62,257 nucleotides of DNA from Beijerinckiaceae bacterium (GTDB taxonomy: Bacteria; Pseudomonadota; Alphaproteobacteria; Rhizobiales; Beijerinckiaceae): the NCBI GenBank assembly GCA_947474545.1, contig CANJJI010000005.1:1-62257 (forward strand), written 5' to 3'. Below, one piece after another: positions 48,765 to 58,339 of this stretch. A model generated the notes under the pieces. The model saw only the letters and a program-made list of their open reading frames with translations. It did no database searches and was not told the origin of the DNA. The stretch's first letter is position 1, and every line of letters starts with the position of its first letter. A program made the translations under genes and the position numbers.

Positions 48765-49400
48765 ATGTGGTCAGCTTTCACCTATTATGCTGCGCTCGCC
48801 TTTGAAGCTTTCTTTGGCATTTTCGGCATCCGTTTCTATGAAGAGCCGAAATATGACGTGATCGGCAACCTGCCCGGCGGCGTCGAAATCCGCCGCTATG
48901 GCCCGCGCCTTGCTGCAGGGGTCGAGGCGCCAGGAACCGGACAAAAGGCGGCGGGCGAAGCCTTCGGCCTGCTCTTTGCCTATATCGCGGGCGCGAACCA
49001 GGCGCAGGGCGCCAGCGAGCGCGTTTCCATGACCGTGCCTGTCGAGGTGCGGCGCATGGAAAGGGTGGCGATGACTGTGCCGGTTCAGGCCACCCAAGCC
49101 GGTGGCGCGCTGGAAATGCTGTTCTATCTTCCCGCCAGATTTAACGCGGGCAACGCACCTGTCCCCTCGGACCCGCGCGTGCGCATCGTGACCATTCCGG
49201 GCGCCACAATTGCGACGCTGCGTTATTCAGGCTCCGGCGGCGATTTCGCCGCCCGCCAGAACCAGCTCGCCGACGCGCTGAAGGACACATCCTGGCGCAT
49301 GGTTTCTGCACCCTATGTGCTGAGTTACGACGCGCCCTTCACGCTGCCATTCCTGCGCCGGAATGAGGCCGCAGTGGCTGTGGAACCTGTGGTGCAGTAA
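48765..49400 (+). CDS. SOUL-family heme-binding-like protein
   Basis: A 211-residue protein of the SOUL/HBP family. An N-terminal hydrophobic stretch (about 5-22) may anchor it. Family features: KYDVIGNLPGGVEIRRYGPRLAAG, RVSMTVPVEV and VAMTVPVQ, LPARFN and the GSGGDFAARQNQLADAL region. Function in bacteria is not established. Confidence 0.88.
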   Translation: MWSAFTYYAALAFEAFFGIFGIRFYEEPKYDVIGNLPGGVEIRRYGPRLAAGVEAPGTGQKAAGEAFGLLFAYIAGANQAQGASERVSMTVPVEVRRMERVAMTVPVQATQAGGALEMLFYLPARFNAGNAPVPSDPRVRIVTIPGATIATLRYSGSGGDFAARQNQLADALKDTSWRMVSAPYVLSYDAPFTLPFLRRNEAAVAVEPVVQ

Positions 49401-49415
49401 ATACGGCGGCGAGCA

Positions 49416-49949
49416 TTATCCGGACAGGTTGGAAGCCACAGTCGCATCCGCATCCCGCACCATCCCGATCCGGTCAGATCTCGCAGCCAAATCCAATGCG
49501 CGCTCGCCTGCAATCATCACATCGGGCGCAATTTCCGCCAGTGGCACAAGCACAAACGCCCGCTCATGAGCGCGCGGATGGGGAATGATGAGATCGCCAT
49601 CATCGATTTCAAAGTTCCCATAGGTAATGACGTCGATATCGAGTGTGCGCGGCCCCCAGCGCTCTCCCCGCTCGCGTCCTGCCAAGCGTTCGATTGAAAG
49701 GCACAGTTCCAGCAAAGCGCGCGGTGTCAGCGACGTCTCGATGCTGACGCACATATTCAGAAAATCGGGCTGATCCACCTTGCCCCAGGGCGGCGTACGC
49801 CAGGCGCTGGAGTGCGCCACCACGCGCACCTCATTGTGCGCAGCCAGAGCATTCAATGCCATACGGAACGCTGCCACAACATCGCCGGTGTTACCACCCA
49901 GCGATAAGGTGGCGAGTACTTCGTCAGGCTTTCCGGTCATGGGATTCAT
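49416..49949 (-). CDS. folK: 2-amino-4-hydroxy-6-hydroxymethyldihydropteridine pyrophosphokinase
   Basis: A 177-residue enzyme of folate synthesis. HPPK features: SLGGNTGDV near the N-terminus, SSAWRTPPWGKVDQPDFLN, RWGPRTLDIDVITYG and IPHPRAHERAFVLVPL. The start at 49949 (or the ATG at 49940) lies inside the end of folB, overlapping by 26 bases, so translation is coupled. Last gene of folP-folB-folK. Confidence 0.93.
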   Translation of the reverse strand: MNPMTGKPDEVLATLSLGGNTGDVVAAFRMALNALAAHNEVRVVAHSSAWRTPPWGKVDQPDFLNMCVSIETSLTPRALLELCLSIERLAGRERGERWGPRTLDIDVITYGNFEIDDGDLIIPHPRAHERAFVLVPLAEIAPDVMIAGERALDLAARSDRIGMVRDADATVASNLSG

Positions 49950-50316
49950 TGCGCTCGACGCGCAACTCGACGCCAACAGCGGTCAGTCTTTCTGGAATGG
50001 GCGGCTTTAACTTGCGCACACGCACAAACACCGCCTGAGCCGCCGGAAAAAAGCGCAGCAGATCATCCGCTAGCGCAGCAGTTGCGGCTTCTACAAGCTT
50101 GTAGCGCCGCTCGACGAATAGCTTGCGCGTTTCAGCGACGACCTTTCCATAATCCACCGCGTGTTGAAGATGGTCCGTCTGCGCGGCCATTTCTATGTCC
50201 ACATCCAGTTCGATATCCACACTGAAAGCCTGGCCGAATTCACCCTCATAGGCATGCCAGCCGTGATAGGCATGCACATCGAGTTCCTGGATCAGCACTT
50301 TCGCCATCATCGTCAT
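49924..50316 (-). CDS. folB: Dihydroneopterin aldolase
   Basis: A 130-residue enzyme converting dihydroneopterin to 6-hydroxymethyl-dihydropterin. Features: the catalytic YHGWHAYEGEFGQAF segment and the DHLQHAVDYGKVV and KLVEAATAALADDL stretches. It overlaps folP by four bases and folK by 26, so the three form one operon. Confidence 0.93.
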   Translation of the reverse strand: MTMMAKVLIQELDVHAYHGWHAYEGEFGQAFSVDIELDVDIEMAAQTDHLQHAVDYGKVVAETRKLFVERRYKLVEAATAALADDLLRFFPAAQAVFVRVRKLKPPIPERLTAVGVELRVERNESHDRKA

Positions 50317-51335
50317 CTGGCATTCCCTGTTGTGCGCCCTTCAATGGCGGCAAGAACTTTGAACGCGTCTACATGAGCTGCCACATCATGCACACGCACG
50401 ATATCCGCCCCATGCATAGCGCCATAAAGACCTGCTGCAAGCGATCCCGCCATCCGTTCGGTTGGCGCACTGCGCCCCGTCGCTGCTCCGATAAGCCGCT
50501 TGCGAGACACGCCAAGCAGGATGGGAAACCCCAAGGCGGCCTTGAGCTCGCCAAGCCGTCGCACGAGTTCATAGCCCTGTGCCGCTGTTTTGCCGAATCC
50601 GATGCCGGGATCGACGATGATCTTGCTCTGCGCGACACCGGCAGCCAGCGCCATCTCGATGGAGCGCGACAGGAAAGTGCGCACTTCGGCAAACATGTCG
50701 GCGGCGGGATCATCGCTCAGCCTGTTATGCATGAGCACGCAATGGACGCCATGTGCAGCAGCCACGCGCGCCATCTCCCCGTCACGCTGAAAGCCCCAGA
50801 CATCGTTGATAACAGTCGCGCCCGCAGCGATAGCAGCTTCCGCAACGCGCGCCTTCATCGTATCGACGGAAATCTGTTGCGACATTTGCGCCGCGAGCCC
50901 CGCGATGACGGGCACGACCCGGGCGAGCTCCTCGTCCTCGTCCACCGGCGTCGCGTTGGGCCGCGTGGATTCGCCGCCGATATCGAGAATATCAGCGCCT
51001 TCGCCCACAAGACTCATGCCGTGCGCAATGGCCCTGTCTGCATCATAAAACTTGCCGCCATCGGAAAACGAATCCGGGGTCACGTTGACGACGCCCATGA
51101 CCAGCGGCCGCTCTCCCAGAACGAGCGGCGCGCGGGCAATCACCGCGTCGACGATTCCGGATGAATCGTATTTTGTGCGCGGCGCAGGTGTAGCGATAGC
51201 GGCATCCCCAGGAGGGGGAGTAACATCCTTTGCGTCGCGCACGGGATCGGGCGCCTCGGCCGCGCGCGCCTGTTCAAGCGCTTTTTTTGCGCCGCGTACA
51301 CCGCGTCCCAATGCGTAGAGATATTTATCGAACAT
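50313..51335 (-). CDS. folP: Dihydropteroate synthase with N-terminal extension
   Basis: A 340-residue DHPS, longer than the usual 270-290. The core starts at about residue 80 with MGVVNVTPDSFSDGG, followed by GADILDIGGESTRP, SVDTMKARVAE, NDVWGF, DPGIGFGK and LLGVSRKRLIG. The first 75 residues are Ala/Pro/Asp-rich and not part of the barrel. The Shine-Dalgarno for the start is weak; a shorter start cannot be excluded. First gene of the folate operon. Confidence 0.93.
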   Translation of the reverse strand: MFDKYLYALGRGVRGAKKALEQARAAEAPDPVRDAKDVTPPPGDAAIATPAPRTKYDSSGIVDAVIARAPLVLGERPLVMGVVNVTPDSFSDGGKFYDADRAIAHGMSLVGEGADILDIGGESTRPNATPVDEDEELARVVPVIAGLAAQMSQQISVDTMKARVAEAAIAAGATVINDVWGFQRDGEMARVAAAHGVHCVLMHNRLSDDPAADMFAEVRTFLSRSIEMALAAGVAQSKIIVDPGIGFGKTAAQGYELVRRLGELKAALGFPILLGVSRKRLIGAATGRSAPTERMAGSLAAGLYGAMHGADIVRVHDVAAHVDAFKVLAAIEGRTTGNAR

Positions 51336-51404
51336 GTTGAGCTTTGCGCGCGCCGGATTGAGACCACATTTAGCGAAGACGAAAGCCCGAAACCATGCCA
51401 GGGG

Positions 51405-52769
51405 TCAAATGCAAAAACCGTCGAAAAAGCCTTTGGAGCTGAACAGAGGTCCAGATTGAATGCGATAGGGTAGTCCCACCGCACGGCTGCCCCGCAGGGC
51501 CGCGCCAAAGTTAAGTGTAAAAGAACGCATATTGCGCAGTGAACAAAAACTGCGCCTGGGTATCGCCATCAATACTGCGGTTGTCAGCCCTGTGGTCAGG
51601 ATGGCTCTTTGCACAGGCATGGATATTGCCCTGTGCGGCAGCCGCCCCGGCCTGAAAAAGGCGCCGAGTGAGCGCGGCGCATCTCCGGATTCGGCCAGCA
51701 GCGTGAGGTCCGGTTCAGCGCCCTGCACATGGATGCCGAGCCGGATCTGGCTATCAAGACCCGGCTCATCTGCAAGGCGAAGCCTCACGCGCGCCATCGC
51801 GTCAGCTGCAGGATTGGCAATGAGGCCGGAGTCACGAACATCCTCCGTAAGCAATCGCGTCTCGCGCAGTTCCGCTGTCCAGAGCCAACGCAGCGATTCA
51901 AATGGTGAACTGTCCATAAATTCGACCAGCCGTCCCGAAACTCCCATCTCCCGCAGGTAGGGGTTCAGCATTTTGGCCATACTGGCGGCGTTCTGGTCCT
52001 TCGTCTCCTTCTTCGTGGTGGTATAATCGGAAACGAGCGTTCGTTCGGTCGAGACGACCTCCAGACCGCGCCGCCACGTTCGCACATTGTAGACACGATG
52101 CCGCTGTGTGAGAGTCTGCGACGTGCGAATGCGGTGCACGCCCACAGAAACGCCCGGCATGATCATGCGGCGCACACCGGCTGCGAGGACCAGAGGGCAG
52201 GCGGAATTGCATCGCGCGGCGGAGCTGGTCAGTTCACCAGACGTCTGGCCATCTTTGAGCGGACCACAGGTTTCAATTTTCGCAGAGCATATTGGAATGC
52301 CCGTGCGCGCCGCAATCACATCGAGCCCGCGCGCGCGGATGAGCCTACCCATCTCCATGGCGTTCTTCACGTCGCCGCCAGGCGAATTGATGACGACGGG
52401 GAGTTTCCTGTTGCCGAGCGTGTCAAGAAAGGCCTTGAACTCATCTGCGGTTGCCTTGCCAATTTGGCCATCAGCAACAATCCATTCTGCGCATTGAGCC
52501 GGACAACCGGCTTTCACGCTCTGCGCGACATGGAATGTCATCTGTTTGGGCAGAGAGACATACGCCGGTACATTTTGAACAGGTGCGATCAAAGGCATCT
52601 GCATTGGACGGGCCGCAGCCCCGGGAACTGTACCTTTCTGCGCTGCCGTGGCGGCCGGCTTTGGCGAATGCGTACCGCGTCCCAGCCATGGCGGCGTCAG
52701 CTGTGCTTCCGCCGGCGCCAGGCAAACGCCCGAACAGAAGAAAAGCAAAGCAAATCGGATCAAATACAA
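51405..52769 (-). CDS. Secreted ClpP/crotonase-like protein (COG3904-like)
   Basis: A 454-residue exported protein starting at TTG, preceded by GGGGGAG; an in-frame ATG far upstream at 52913 overlaps aroC and is rejected. Signal peptide cleaved near EAQ (about 23). Core: VVINSPGGDVKNAMEMGRLIRARG and SSAARCNSACPLVLAAG, the ClpP-like serine-protease fold pattern with SPGG and a CNSACP nucleophile candidate. The C-terminal region ends in an Arg/Ser-rich tail. It follows aroC by 61 bases. Substrate and role unknown. Confidence 0.82.
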   Translation of the reverse strand: MYLIRFALLFFCSGVCLAPAEAQLTPPWLGRGTHSPKPAATAAQKGTVPGAAARPMQMPLIAPVQNVPAYVSLPKQMTFHVAQSVKAGCPAQCAEWIVADGQIGKATADEFKAFLDTLGNRKLPVVINSPGGDVKNAMEMGRLIRARGLDVIAARTGIPICSAKIETCGPLKDGQTSGELTSSAARCNSACPLVLAAGVRRMIMPGVSVGVHRIRTSQTLTQRHRVYNVRTWRRGLEVVSTERTLVSDYTTTKKETKDQNAASMAKMLNPYLREMGVSGRLVEFMDSSPFESLRWLWTAELRETRLLTEDVRDSGLIANPAADAMARVRLRLADEPGLDSQIRLGIHVQGAEPDLTLLAESGDAPRSLGAFFRPGRLPHRAISMPVQRAILTTGLTTAVLMAIPRRSFCSLRNMRSFTLNFGAALRGSRAVGLPYRIQSGPLFSSKGFFDGFCI

Positions 52770-52830
52770 AACCGGCTCCCCCTGCCGATGACAATATGTT
52801 TGTCGATCTAAGCAGATGGCTGCGCAGCAA

Positions 52831-53955
52831 TCAACGTTGTGCTGGAAACGGCCATCTCGCCGCTCCCGCGCCCACTTGCCCGCGATGACGCAAAAAGGCG
52901 TCCGCCAGAACAATCGCCATCATCGCTTCGCCCACGGGCACGGCGCGAATGCCGACGCAGGGGTCATGGCGGCCTTTGGTGCGGATTTCGATTTCCTTCC
53001 CGAACCGGTCAACCGACTGGCGGGGGGTGAGGATGGATGATGTCGGTTTCACCGCAAAGCGCGCCACGATGGGTTGCCCGGTCGAAATGCCGCCGAGGAC
53101 GCCGCCCGCGTGATTGGCCATAAAATGCGGAACCGGGCCGTTGGCGGCGCGCATTTCGTCGGCGTTTTCCTCGCCCGTCAGCGCCGCTGCCGCCATGCCA
53201 TCGCCAATCTCAACACCCTTGACCGCATTGATCGACATGAAAGCCGAAGCGATTTCCGAATCGAGCTTGGCGTAAAGCGGCGCGCCCCAGCCCGGCGGCA
53301 CGCCCTCGGCGACAATCTCGATGACAGCGCCGCAGGAGGAGCCCGCCTTGCGCACGCCATCGAGATAGGCCTCCCATTGCGCCGCCGCTTTGGCGTCCGG
53401 ACAGAAGAAGGGATTGTTGTCCACCTCCGCCCAGTCCCAGCGCGTGCGATCAACCCTGTGCGGCCCCATCTGCACCAGCGCGCCGCGGATGGTGACCCCT
53501 GAGATCACCTTGCGCGCGACCCCGCCCGCTGCCACGCGCATGGCGGTTTCCCGCGCCGAAGAGCGCCCGCCGCCGCGATAATCGCGGATGCCATATTTCG
53601 CGTCATAGGTGAAATCCGCATGTCCGGGCCGGTATTGATGGCGGATTTCGCCATAATCCTTGGAACGTTGGTCCACATTGTCGATAATCAGCCCGATAGG
53701 CGTGCCAGTCGTCAGCTGCTTGCCGCTCGCTTCGTCCACCATCACGCCCGAGGCGATGCGCACCTGATCCGGCTCCTGCCGCTGGGTCGTGAACCGCGAT
53801 TGCCCCGGCCGCCGTTTGTCCAGCGCCCCCTGCAGATCGGCCTCGGTCAGTTCGATCAGGGGCGGGCAGCCATCCACCACGCAGCCAATCATAGGACCAT
53901 GGCTCTCGCCAAAGGTCGTGACACGGAAAAGATGACCAAACGTGTTGTGCGACAT
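52831..53955 (-). CDS. aroC: Chorismate synthase
   Basis: A 374-residue FMN-dependent enzyme making chorismate from EPSP. Signatures: [45 protein letters not shown] and the C-terminal [17 protein letters not shown]. Starts at [16 protein letters not shown], as is common in alphaproteobacteria. Last step of the shikimate pathway, feeding folate and aromatic amino acids. Confidence 0.97.
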   Translation of the reverse strand: MSHNTFGHLFRVTTFGESHGPMIGCVVDGCPPLIELTEADLQGALDKRRPGQSRFTTQRQEPDQVRIASGVMVDEASGKQLTTGTPIGLIIDNVDQRSKDYGEIRHQYRPGHADFTYDAKYGIRDYRGGGRSSARETAMRVAAGGVARKVISGVTIRGALVQMGPHRVDRTRWDWAEVDNNPFFCPDAKAAAQWEAYLDGVRKAGSSCGAVIEIVAEGVPPGWGAPLYAKLDSEIASAFMSINAVKGVEIGDGMAAAALTGEENADEMRAANGPVPHFMANHAGGVLGGISTGQPIVARFAVKPTSSILTPRQSVDRFGKEIEIRTKGRHDPCVGIRAVPVGEAMMAIVLADAFLRHRGQVGAGAARWPFPAQR

Positions 53956-54099
53956 GGAAGCCCCGTGAGAACAGGCGGCTTTCTAATGCAGATTTTGGTG
54001 GAGGGGAAATGGGGGGAGGGGGCGATCCAAATTAGTGATTGCCAGACATCCAGTTCGTGCAATAACTTTAAACAATAGGGATGGTCCGCCGGGAGGGGC

Positions 54100-56559
54100 G
54101 TGCCGCCCTGTGAGGGGGCAGGGCGCGGCATCGCGCTTTGGTGCATAGTGACAACAATAGAGTTTTGCCGGCGTGTTGCGGAGGGCAGCCCGCTGGGAGT
54201 CCGTTCGGTCTGGCTGCGTTTGAGCCGTGCCTGCGATGATTACCCCTACCTAACTGGCTTCGTGCTGTTTGCACTTGGCTGGGCGGTGTTGTCTCTGCCT
54301 TGGCTTTCCGGCGCAGTGACAATTCCCTATGATGCAAAAGCGCATTTCCAGGCTCAGATTCAGTTTCTTGCCAACGCGATCAGCTCTGGCCAATCGCCAT
54401 TCTGGAATCCCGATGCCTTCTCGGGCCAGCCCCAAATTGCCGATCCGCAGTCTCTGATTTTTTCACCTGCTATCCTGCTGGCCTGGTTGAGCGGTGCGCC
54501 GAGCTTTCAACTGGTAGATGCCTATGTTTTGGCATTGCTGGGGATGGGCGGGCTCGCAGTCATCCTCCTTTTTCGTGAAATGAAATGGCCTGTTGCCGGC
54601 GCGATTGTTGCCGCATTTGCCTTTTCTTTTGGGGCGTCTGCAGCTTTGCGTGTGCAGCATATTGGGCAGGTGCAAAGTCTGGCGTTTCTTATGGTGACCC
54701 AATGGCTGCTGGTTCGTACGCTGGTCAGAGCGTCCTTTTGCAACGCAATTGCACTGGGCGTTTCTGCAGCGTTGATGATCGTGGAGCCTGATCAGGTCGC
54801 GCTTCTCGGCGCATATGTTCTGGCGGCGCATGTGGTCTGGCACATCGCCCAGTCAGGCAATCGGCTGGATGAAATCCGTCGTCTTGCCATTCCACTTGGC
54901 GCAGCCGGACTGGTGTGTGTTGTCCTCGTAAGTGTCCCGTTACTACTCACATATTTGTTCGTTGAGACGACAACGCGAGCGGTTATACCATTTTCCGAAG
55001 CGGCGCGGGGATCGCTGCATCCTGCATCGCTTTTGAGCGCATTCATCGGCGATCTTTTCGGTGCGATCGATCCGAAAATTGAATATTGGGGCCCATTCAG
55101 CGAGCTTTGGAATCAAAAATACTGGAGCAACAGGAATTACGCCCTGACCCAAAACATGAGTCACATCTATATTGGTGCATTGCCAGTGCTGGCGACACTG
55201 GCGGGCTGCCTGACGGGTTTGCGCCGTTGGCCTGTCAATACCGGATTCTTTGCCGCGGCGGCTCTAGCTATGTTGCTCTATTCTTTGGGAAGTCATACGC
55301 CATTCTTCCAATTCGCTTATGAAGTATTGCCAGGTGTTTCTGGCTTCCGGCGGCCTGCAGACGCTACATTTTTACTTGGCGCATATGGCGCTCTGGTTGG
55401 CGGGTGTTTTGTCAATCAGATACTGGTTCCACAGGCCTCCTATCGCCGTCCGACAGCTCGAAACATTGCGATATTTGGTGGCGCTTGCTGCGGAGTTTTT
55501 GCTCTTGCCGCGACAATTGCTTTGCTGGCAGGGCGACTTGATGTCGCCGGACCCAAATTGCTGCTGGCATCCATGTGGTCCGGCGCCGCGATTATTCTGC
55601 CGGTGTTCTTGCGTACAAAGGGACTGGCGGCTGGCACGGCTGCCGCTGTTGCTCTCACCACCCTGATGACCGCCGATCTCTGGGCTAACAATGGGCCTAA
55701 CGAATCTACAGCTTTGCCACCAGCGCAATATGAAGTCCTGCGTCCTGACTCTCGTAATCCCACGATATGTGAAATCAAGAGGAACCTCGCACTCGTTGAA
55801 GCTCCTGACCGGCGCGATCGTATTGAACTTGTCGGCGTAGGCTTTCATTGGCCGAATGCCGGGCTGGTGCACCAGATAGAAAACACACTGGGCTACAATC
55901 CGTTGCGGCTTGACGATTACAGTCTCGCGACTGGCGCTCAGGATCAGGCGGCAGGCTGGGATCAGCGCAAATTCAGCGCATTGTTTCCTTCTTACAAATC
56001 TTTGTTAGCCGACATGCTTGGCCTGCGGCTTGTCGTTTCGGGCGTACCCATTGAACAGATCGATCGTAGCCTGCGTCCGGGCGACTTTCCTTTGGTGGCA
56101 AGAACAGGCGAAGCATTCATTTACGAAAACCCGCGAGCCTTTTCCCGCGTTATGTTCGCGACGAGCTGGCAAGTCGCCGATTTCGATGAGATAATCGACA
56201 AAGGCAAATGGCCCGATTTCGATCCGAAACAAATGGTTCTGCTTGACAGTGAACCTAACCCGTTTCCCCGGCGGGTATCACAGCCGGGCGAAAATCGTGT
56301 TCGCATTATCCGTTATGAAAATACCCGCATCGAAATTGAAGCAGAGGCTGCACAGCCCGGATTTATTGTACTCAACGATATCTGGCATCCCTGGTGGAGT
56401 GTGAAAATTGATGGTCAGCCCGGCGAGATCTTGAAAGCAAATGTGCTGTTTCGCGCTGTTCAGGTCGATGCCGGAAAACATAGGCTCGTATTTGAATTCA
56501 ATCCGGTTACAGGCGCGTTCGCAGAGTTGAAGGAAAAGCTGTTCGACACAACTGAATAG
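54100..56559 (+). CDS. YfhO-like polytopic membrane protein
   Basis: An 819-residue membrane protein with about 12 helices in the first 520 residues and a soluble C-terminal region. YfhO-type signature: QAQIQFLANAISSGQSPFWN and GQPQIADPQSL, then a long helical part, ending in a beta-rich domain with FIVLNDIWHPWWSVKIDGQ. Related proteins handle polyprenol-linked sugars and secondary cell-wall or teichoic-acid-type modification; function here unknown. GTG start with GGGAGGGG very close; start uncertain. Confidence 0.78.
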   Translation: MPPCEGAGRGIALWCIVTTIEFCRRVAEGSPLGVRSVWLRLSRACDDYPYLTGFVLFALGWAVLSLPWLSGAVTIPYDAKAHFQAQIQFLANAISSGQSPFWNPDAFSGQPQIADPQSLIFSPAILLAWLSGAPSFQLVDAYVLALLGMGGLAVILLFREMKWPVAGAIVAAFAFSFGASAALRVQHIGQVQSLAFLMVTQWLLVRTLVRASFCNAIALGVSAALMIVEPDQVALLGAYVLAAHVVWHIAQSGNRLDEIRRLAIPLGAAGLVCVVLVSVPLLLTYLFVETTTRAVIPFSEAARGSLHPASLLSAFIGDLFGAIDPKIEYWGPFSELWNQKYWSNRNYALTQNMSHIYIGALPVLATLAGCLTGLRRWPVNTGFFAAAALAMLLYSLGSHTPFFQFAYEVLPGVSGFRRPADATFLLGAYGALVGGCFVNQILVPQASYRRPTARNIAIFGGACCGVFALAATIALLAGRLDVAGPKLLLASMWSGAAIILPVFLRTKGLAAGTAAAVALTTLMTADLWANNGPNESTALPPAQYEVLRPDSRNPTICEIKRNLALVEAPDRRDRIELVGVGFHWPNAGLVHQIENTLGYNPLRLDDYSLATGAQDQAAGWDQRKFSALFPSYKSLLADMLGLRLVVSGVPIEQIDRSLRPGDFPLVARTGEAFIYENPRAFSRVMFATSWQVADFDEIIDKGKWPDFDPKQMVLLDSEPNPFPRRVSQPGENRVRIIRYENTRIEIEAEAAQPGFIVLNDIWHPWWSVKIDGQPGEILKANVLFRAVQVDAGKHRLVFEFNPVTGAFAELKEKLFDTTE

Positions 56560-56711
56560 TAGCGGGCGAAAAGGCGGAAGGGCTGAGTCAGAGCCAGTCG
56601 TGCTGCCGTCGCGTGAAATCGAACCGTCGACCACCCTTCCGTCCAGCCAACAGCTCCTCTACTATCGCAACATAAGGCCCGCACTTGCCGGGCGCCTCAA
56701 GGAGATAGTCG

Positions 56712-57851
56712 ATGGGATCAACAGATGCACAAACCGGCCTTCAGCTGCGTTCGCTGATCAAAAGCGCCGGGGAACTGGAATTGTCGCTGGTCGAAATCCC
56801 GACGCCGGAGCCGGGTGCGGACGAAGTGATCGTGCGGATTGAGGCCACGCCCATCAATCCCTCGGACATCGGCCTGCTTGTAGGCGCAGCCGATCTGGCA
56901 ACGGTGGCGCAATCGAAAAATTCTTATGGGCCCATCATCGCCGCCAAAGTACCTGAAGGCGGCATGAAATCCATGACGGTGCGCGTCGATGAATCAATGC
57001 CCGTAGGCAATGAAGGCGCGGGCGTCGTTGTGCGCGCAGGATCGTCGGAAGCCGCGCAAGCCCTGCTCGGCAAGACCGTCGCCGCAATCGGCGGCGCCAT
57101 GTATTCGCAATTCCGCTGCCTGCGCGCCAGGGATTGCCTTGTTTTGCCGGAAGGGGCGAGCCCGGCCGACGGCGCATCCTGCTTTGTTAATCCGCTGACG
57201 TCGCTTGGCATGGTCGAGACCATGCGGCGGGAGGGCCATACGGCGCTCGTCCACACGGCGGCCGCCTCAAATCTGGGGCAGATGCTCAACCGGATCTGCA
57301 TCAAGGATGGTATCGGGCTGGTCAATATTGTGCGCAGCCAGCAACAGGAAGCTTTGCTGCGGGGGTTGGGCGCCAAATATGTCTGCAATTCCACGTCGCC
57401 GGATTTTCTGGACAATCTCACGCGCGATATCGCGGCCACCGGCGCGACCCTGGCGTTTGACGCGACCGGCGGCGGAAGGCTGGCGAGCCAGATCCTGTCC
57501 TGCATGGAGACTGCAATCAACGCCAACGCGAAGACCTATAACCGCTATGGCTCGACGGTTCACAAACAGGTTTACATCTACGGTTCGCTGAGCACAGGCC
57601 CCACCGAGCTGGTGCGGAATTTCGGCATGGCCTGGGGCGTCGGCGGCTGGCTGCTTTTCCCGTTCCTGCATAAAGTCGGCTCTGAGGCGTCGAAAGCCAT
57701 GCGCCAGCGCATTATTGCCGAATTGAAAACGACATTCGCCAGTCACTACACGCGGACAATATCACTAAAGGAAGCGCTGGAGATCGAGCACTTCTCCGCC
57801 TATACAAAACGCGCGACCGGCGAGAAATATCTGATCAATCCGAATAAATAG
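56712..57851 (+). CDS. Medium-chain dehydrogenase/reductase (zinc-binding dehydrogenase-like)
   Basis: A 379-residue MDR protein. The GroES-like N-terminal domain includes EPGADEVIVRIEATPINPSD and the Rossmann part has HTAAASNLGQMLNRICI. The usual catalytic-zinc Cys/His residues of alcohol dehydrogenases are not visible, so it is more like the quinone oxidoreductase or enoyl reductase type. The AAGGAG before the ATG supports the start. Substrate unknown. Confidence 0.85.
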   Translation: MGSTDAQTGLQLRSLIKSAGELELSLVEIPTPEPGADEVIVRIEATPINPSDIGLLVGAADLATVAQSKNSYGPIIAAKVPEGGMKSMTVRVDESMPVGNEGAGVVVRAGSSEAAQALLGKTVAAIGGAMYSQFRCLRARDCLVLPEGASPADGASCFVNPLTSLGMVETMRREGHTALVHTAAASNLGQMLNRICIKDGIGLVNIVRSQQQEALLRGLGAKYVCNSTSPDFLDNLTRDIAATGATLAFDATGGGRLASQILSCMETAINANAKTYNRYGSTVHKQVYIYGSLSTGPTELVRNFGMAWGVGGWLLFPFLHKVGSEASKAMRQRIIAELKTTFASHYTRTISLKEALEIEHFSAYTKRATGEKYLINPNK

Positions 57852-57863
57852 GGGACGGCTCGC

Positions 57864-58109
57864 TCACTCATCGAGCTTCTCCACCCCCGCCACTTTCCCA
57901 TCGGCGGCCAGCCTGATCTTCTCGATTCGTGCTTCGGCGTCTTTCAGCAGCGCTTCGCAGCGGGCTTTCAGCTTTTCGCCGGTTTCATAGAGCTTGATGG
58001 ATTCGTCCAGTCCCACCTGGCCGCCTTCCAGCTTACTGACGATTTCCTCGAGCCGTTTTTGCGCGTCCTCGAATGGCAGGCTGGCGATGTCGTCGGCTTT
58101 GCTGGCCAT
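57864..58109 (-). CDS. xseB: Exodeoxyribonuclease VII small subunit
   Basis: An 81-residue helical subunit. Recognisable: LPFEDAQKRLEEIVSKLEGG, GLDESIKLYETGEKLKARCEALLKDAEARI in two blocks. GGAGC precedes ATG 58109; an earlier frame adds an unrelated leader. XseA is not in this window, and no dxs or ispA neighbour follows. Convergent with the MDR gene, 12 bases apart. Confidence 0.93.
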   Translation of the reverse strand: MASKADDIASLPFEDAQKRLEEIVSKLEGGQVGLDESIKLYETGEKLKARCEALLKDAEARIEKIRLAADGKVAGVEKLDE

Positions 58110-58339
58110 GTCTGGGCTCCGATGTGCAGGCGTTGAGGGGCGAATCCGTCGCAGCAATCTATAACATGCGTTAACGAATTGCGGGCAGGGTGCTGCTTCG
58201 CGCGCAAACGTGACGGGCGGTCTCATTGCCGTCAATTTTGCGATGCAATAAACACAAGCGAATCTGACGTGAGCGGGGCCGTGGCAATTGTGCGACGCGC
58301 TCTCAAAAGTTCTTGAAATTCAGGGCTCCGGGCAAAATA

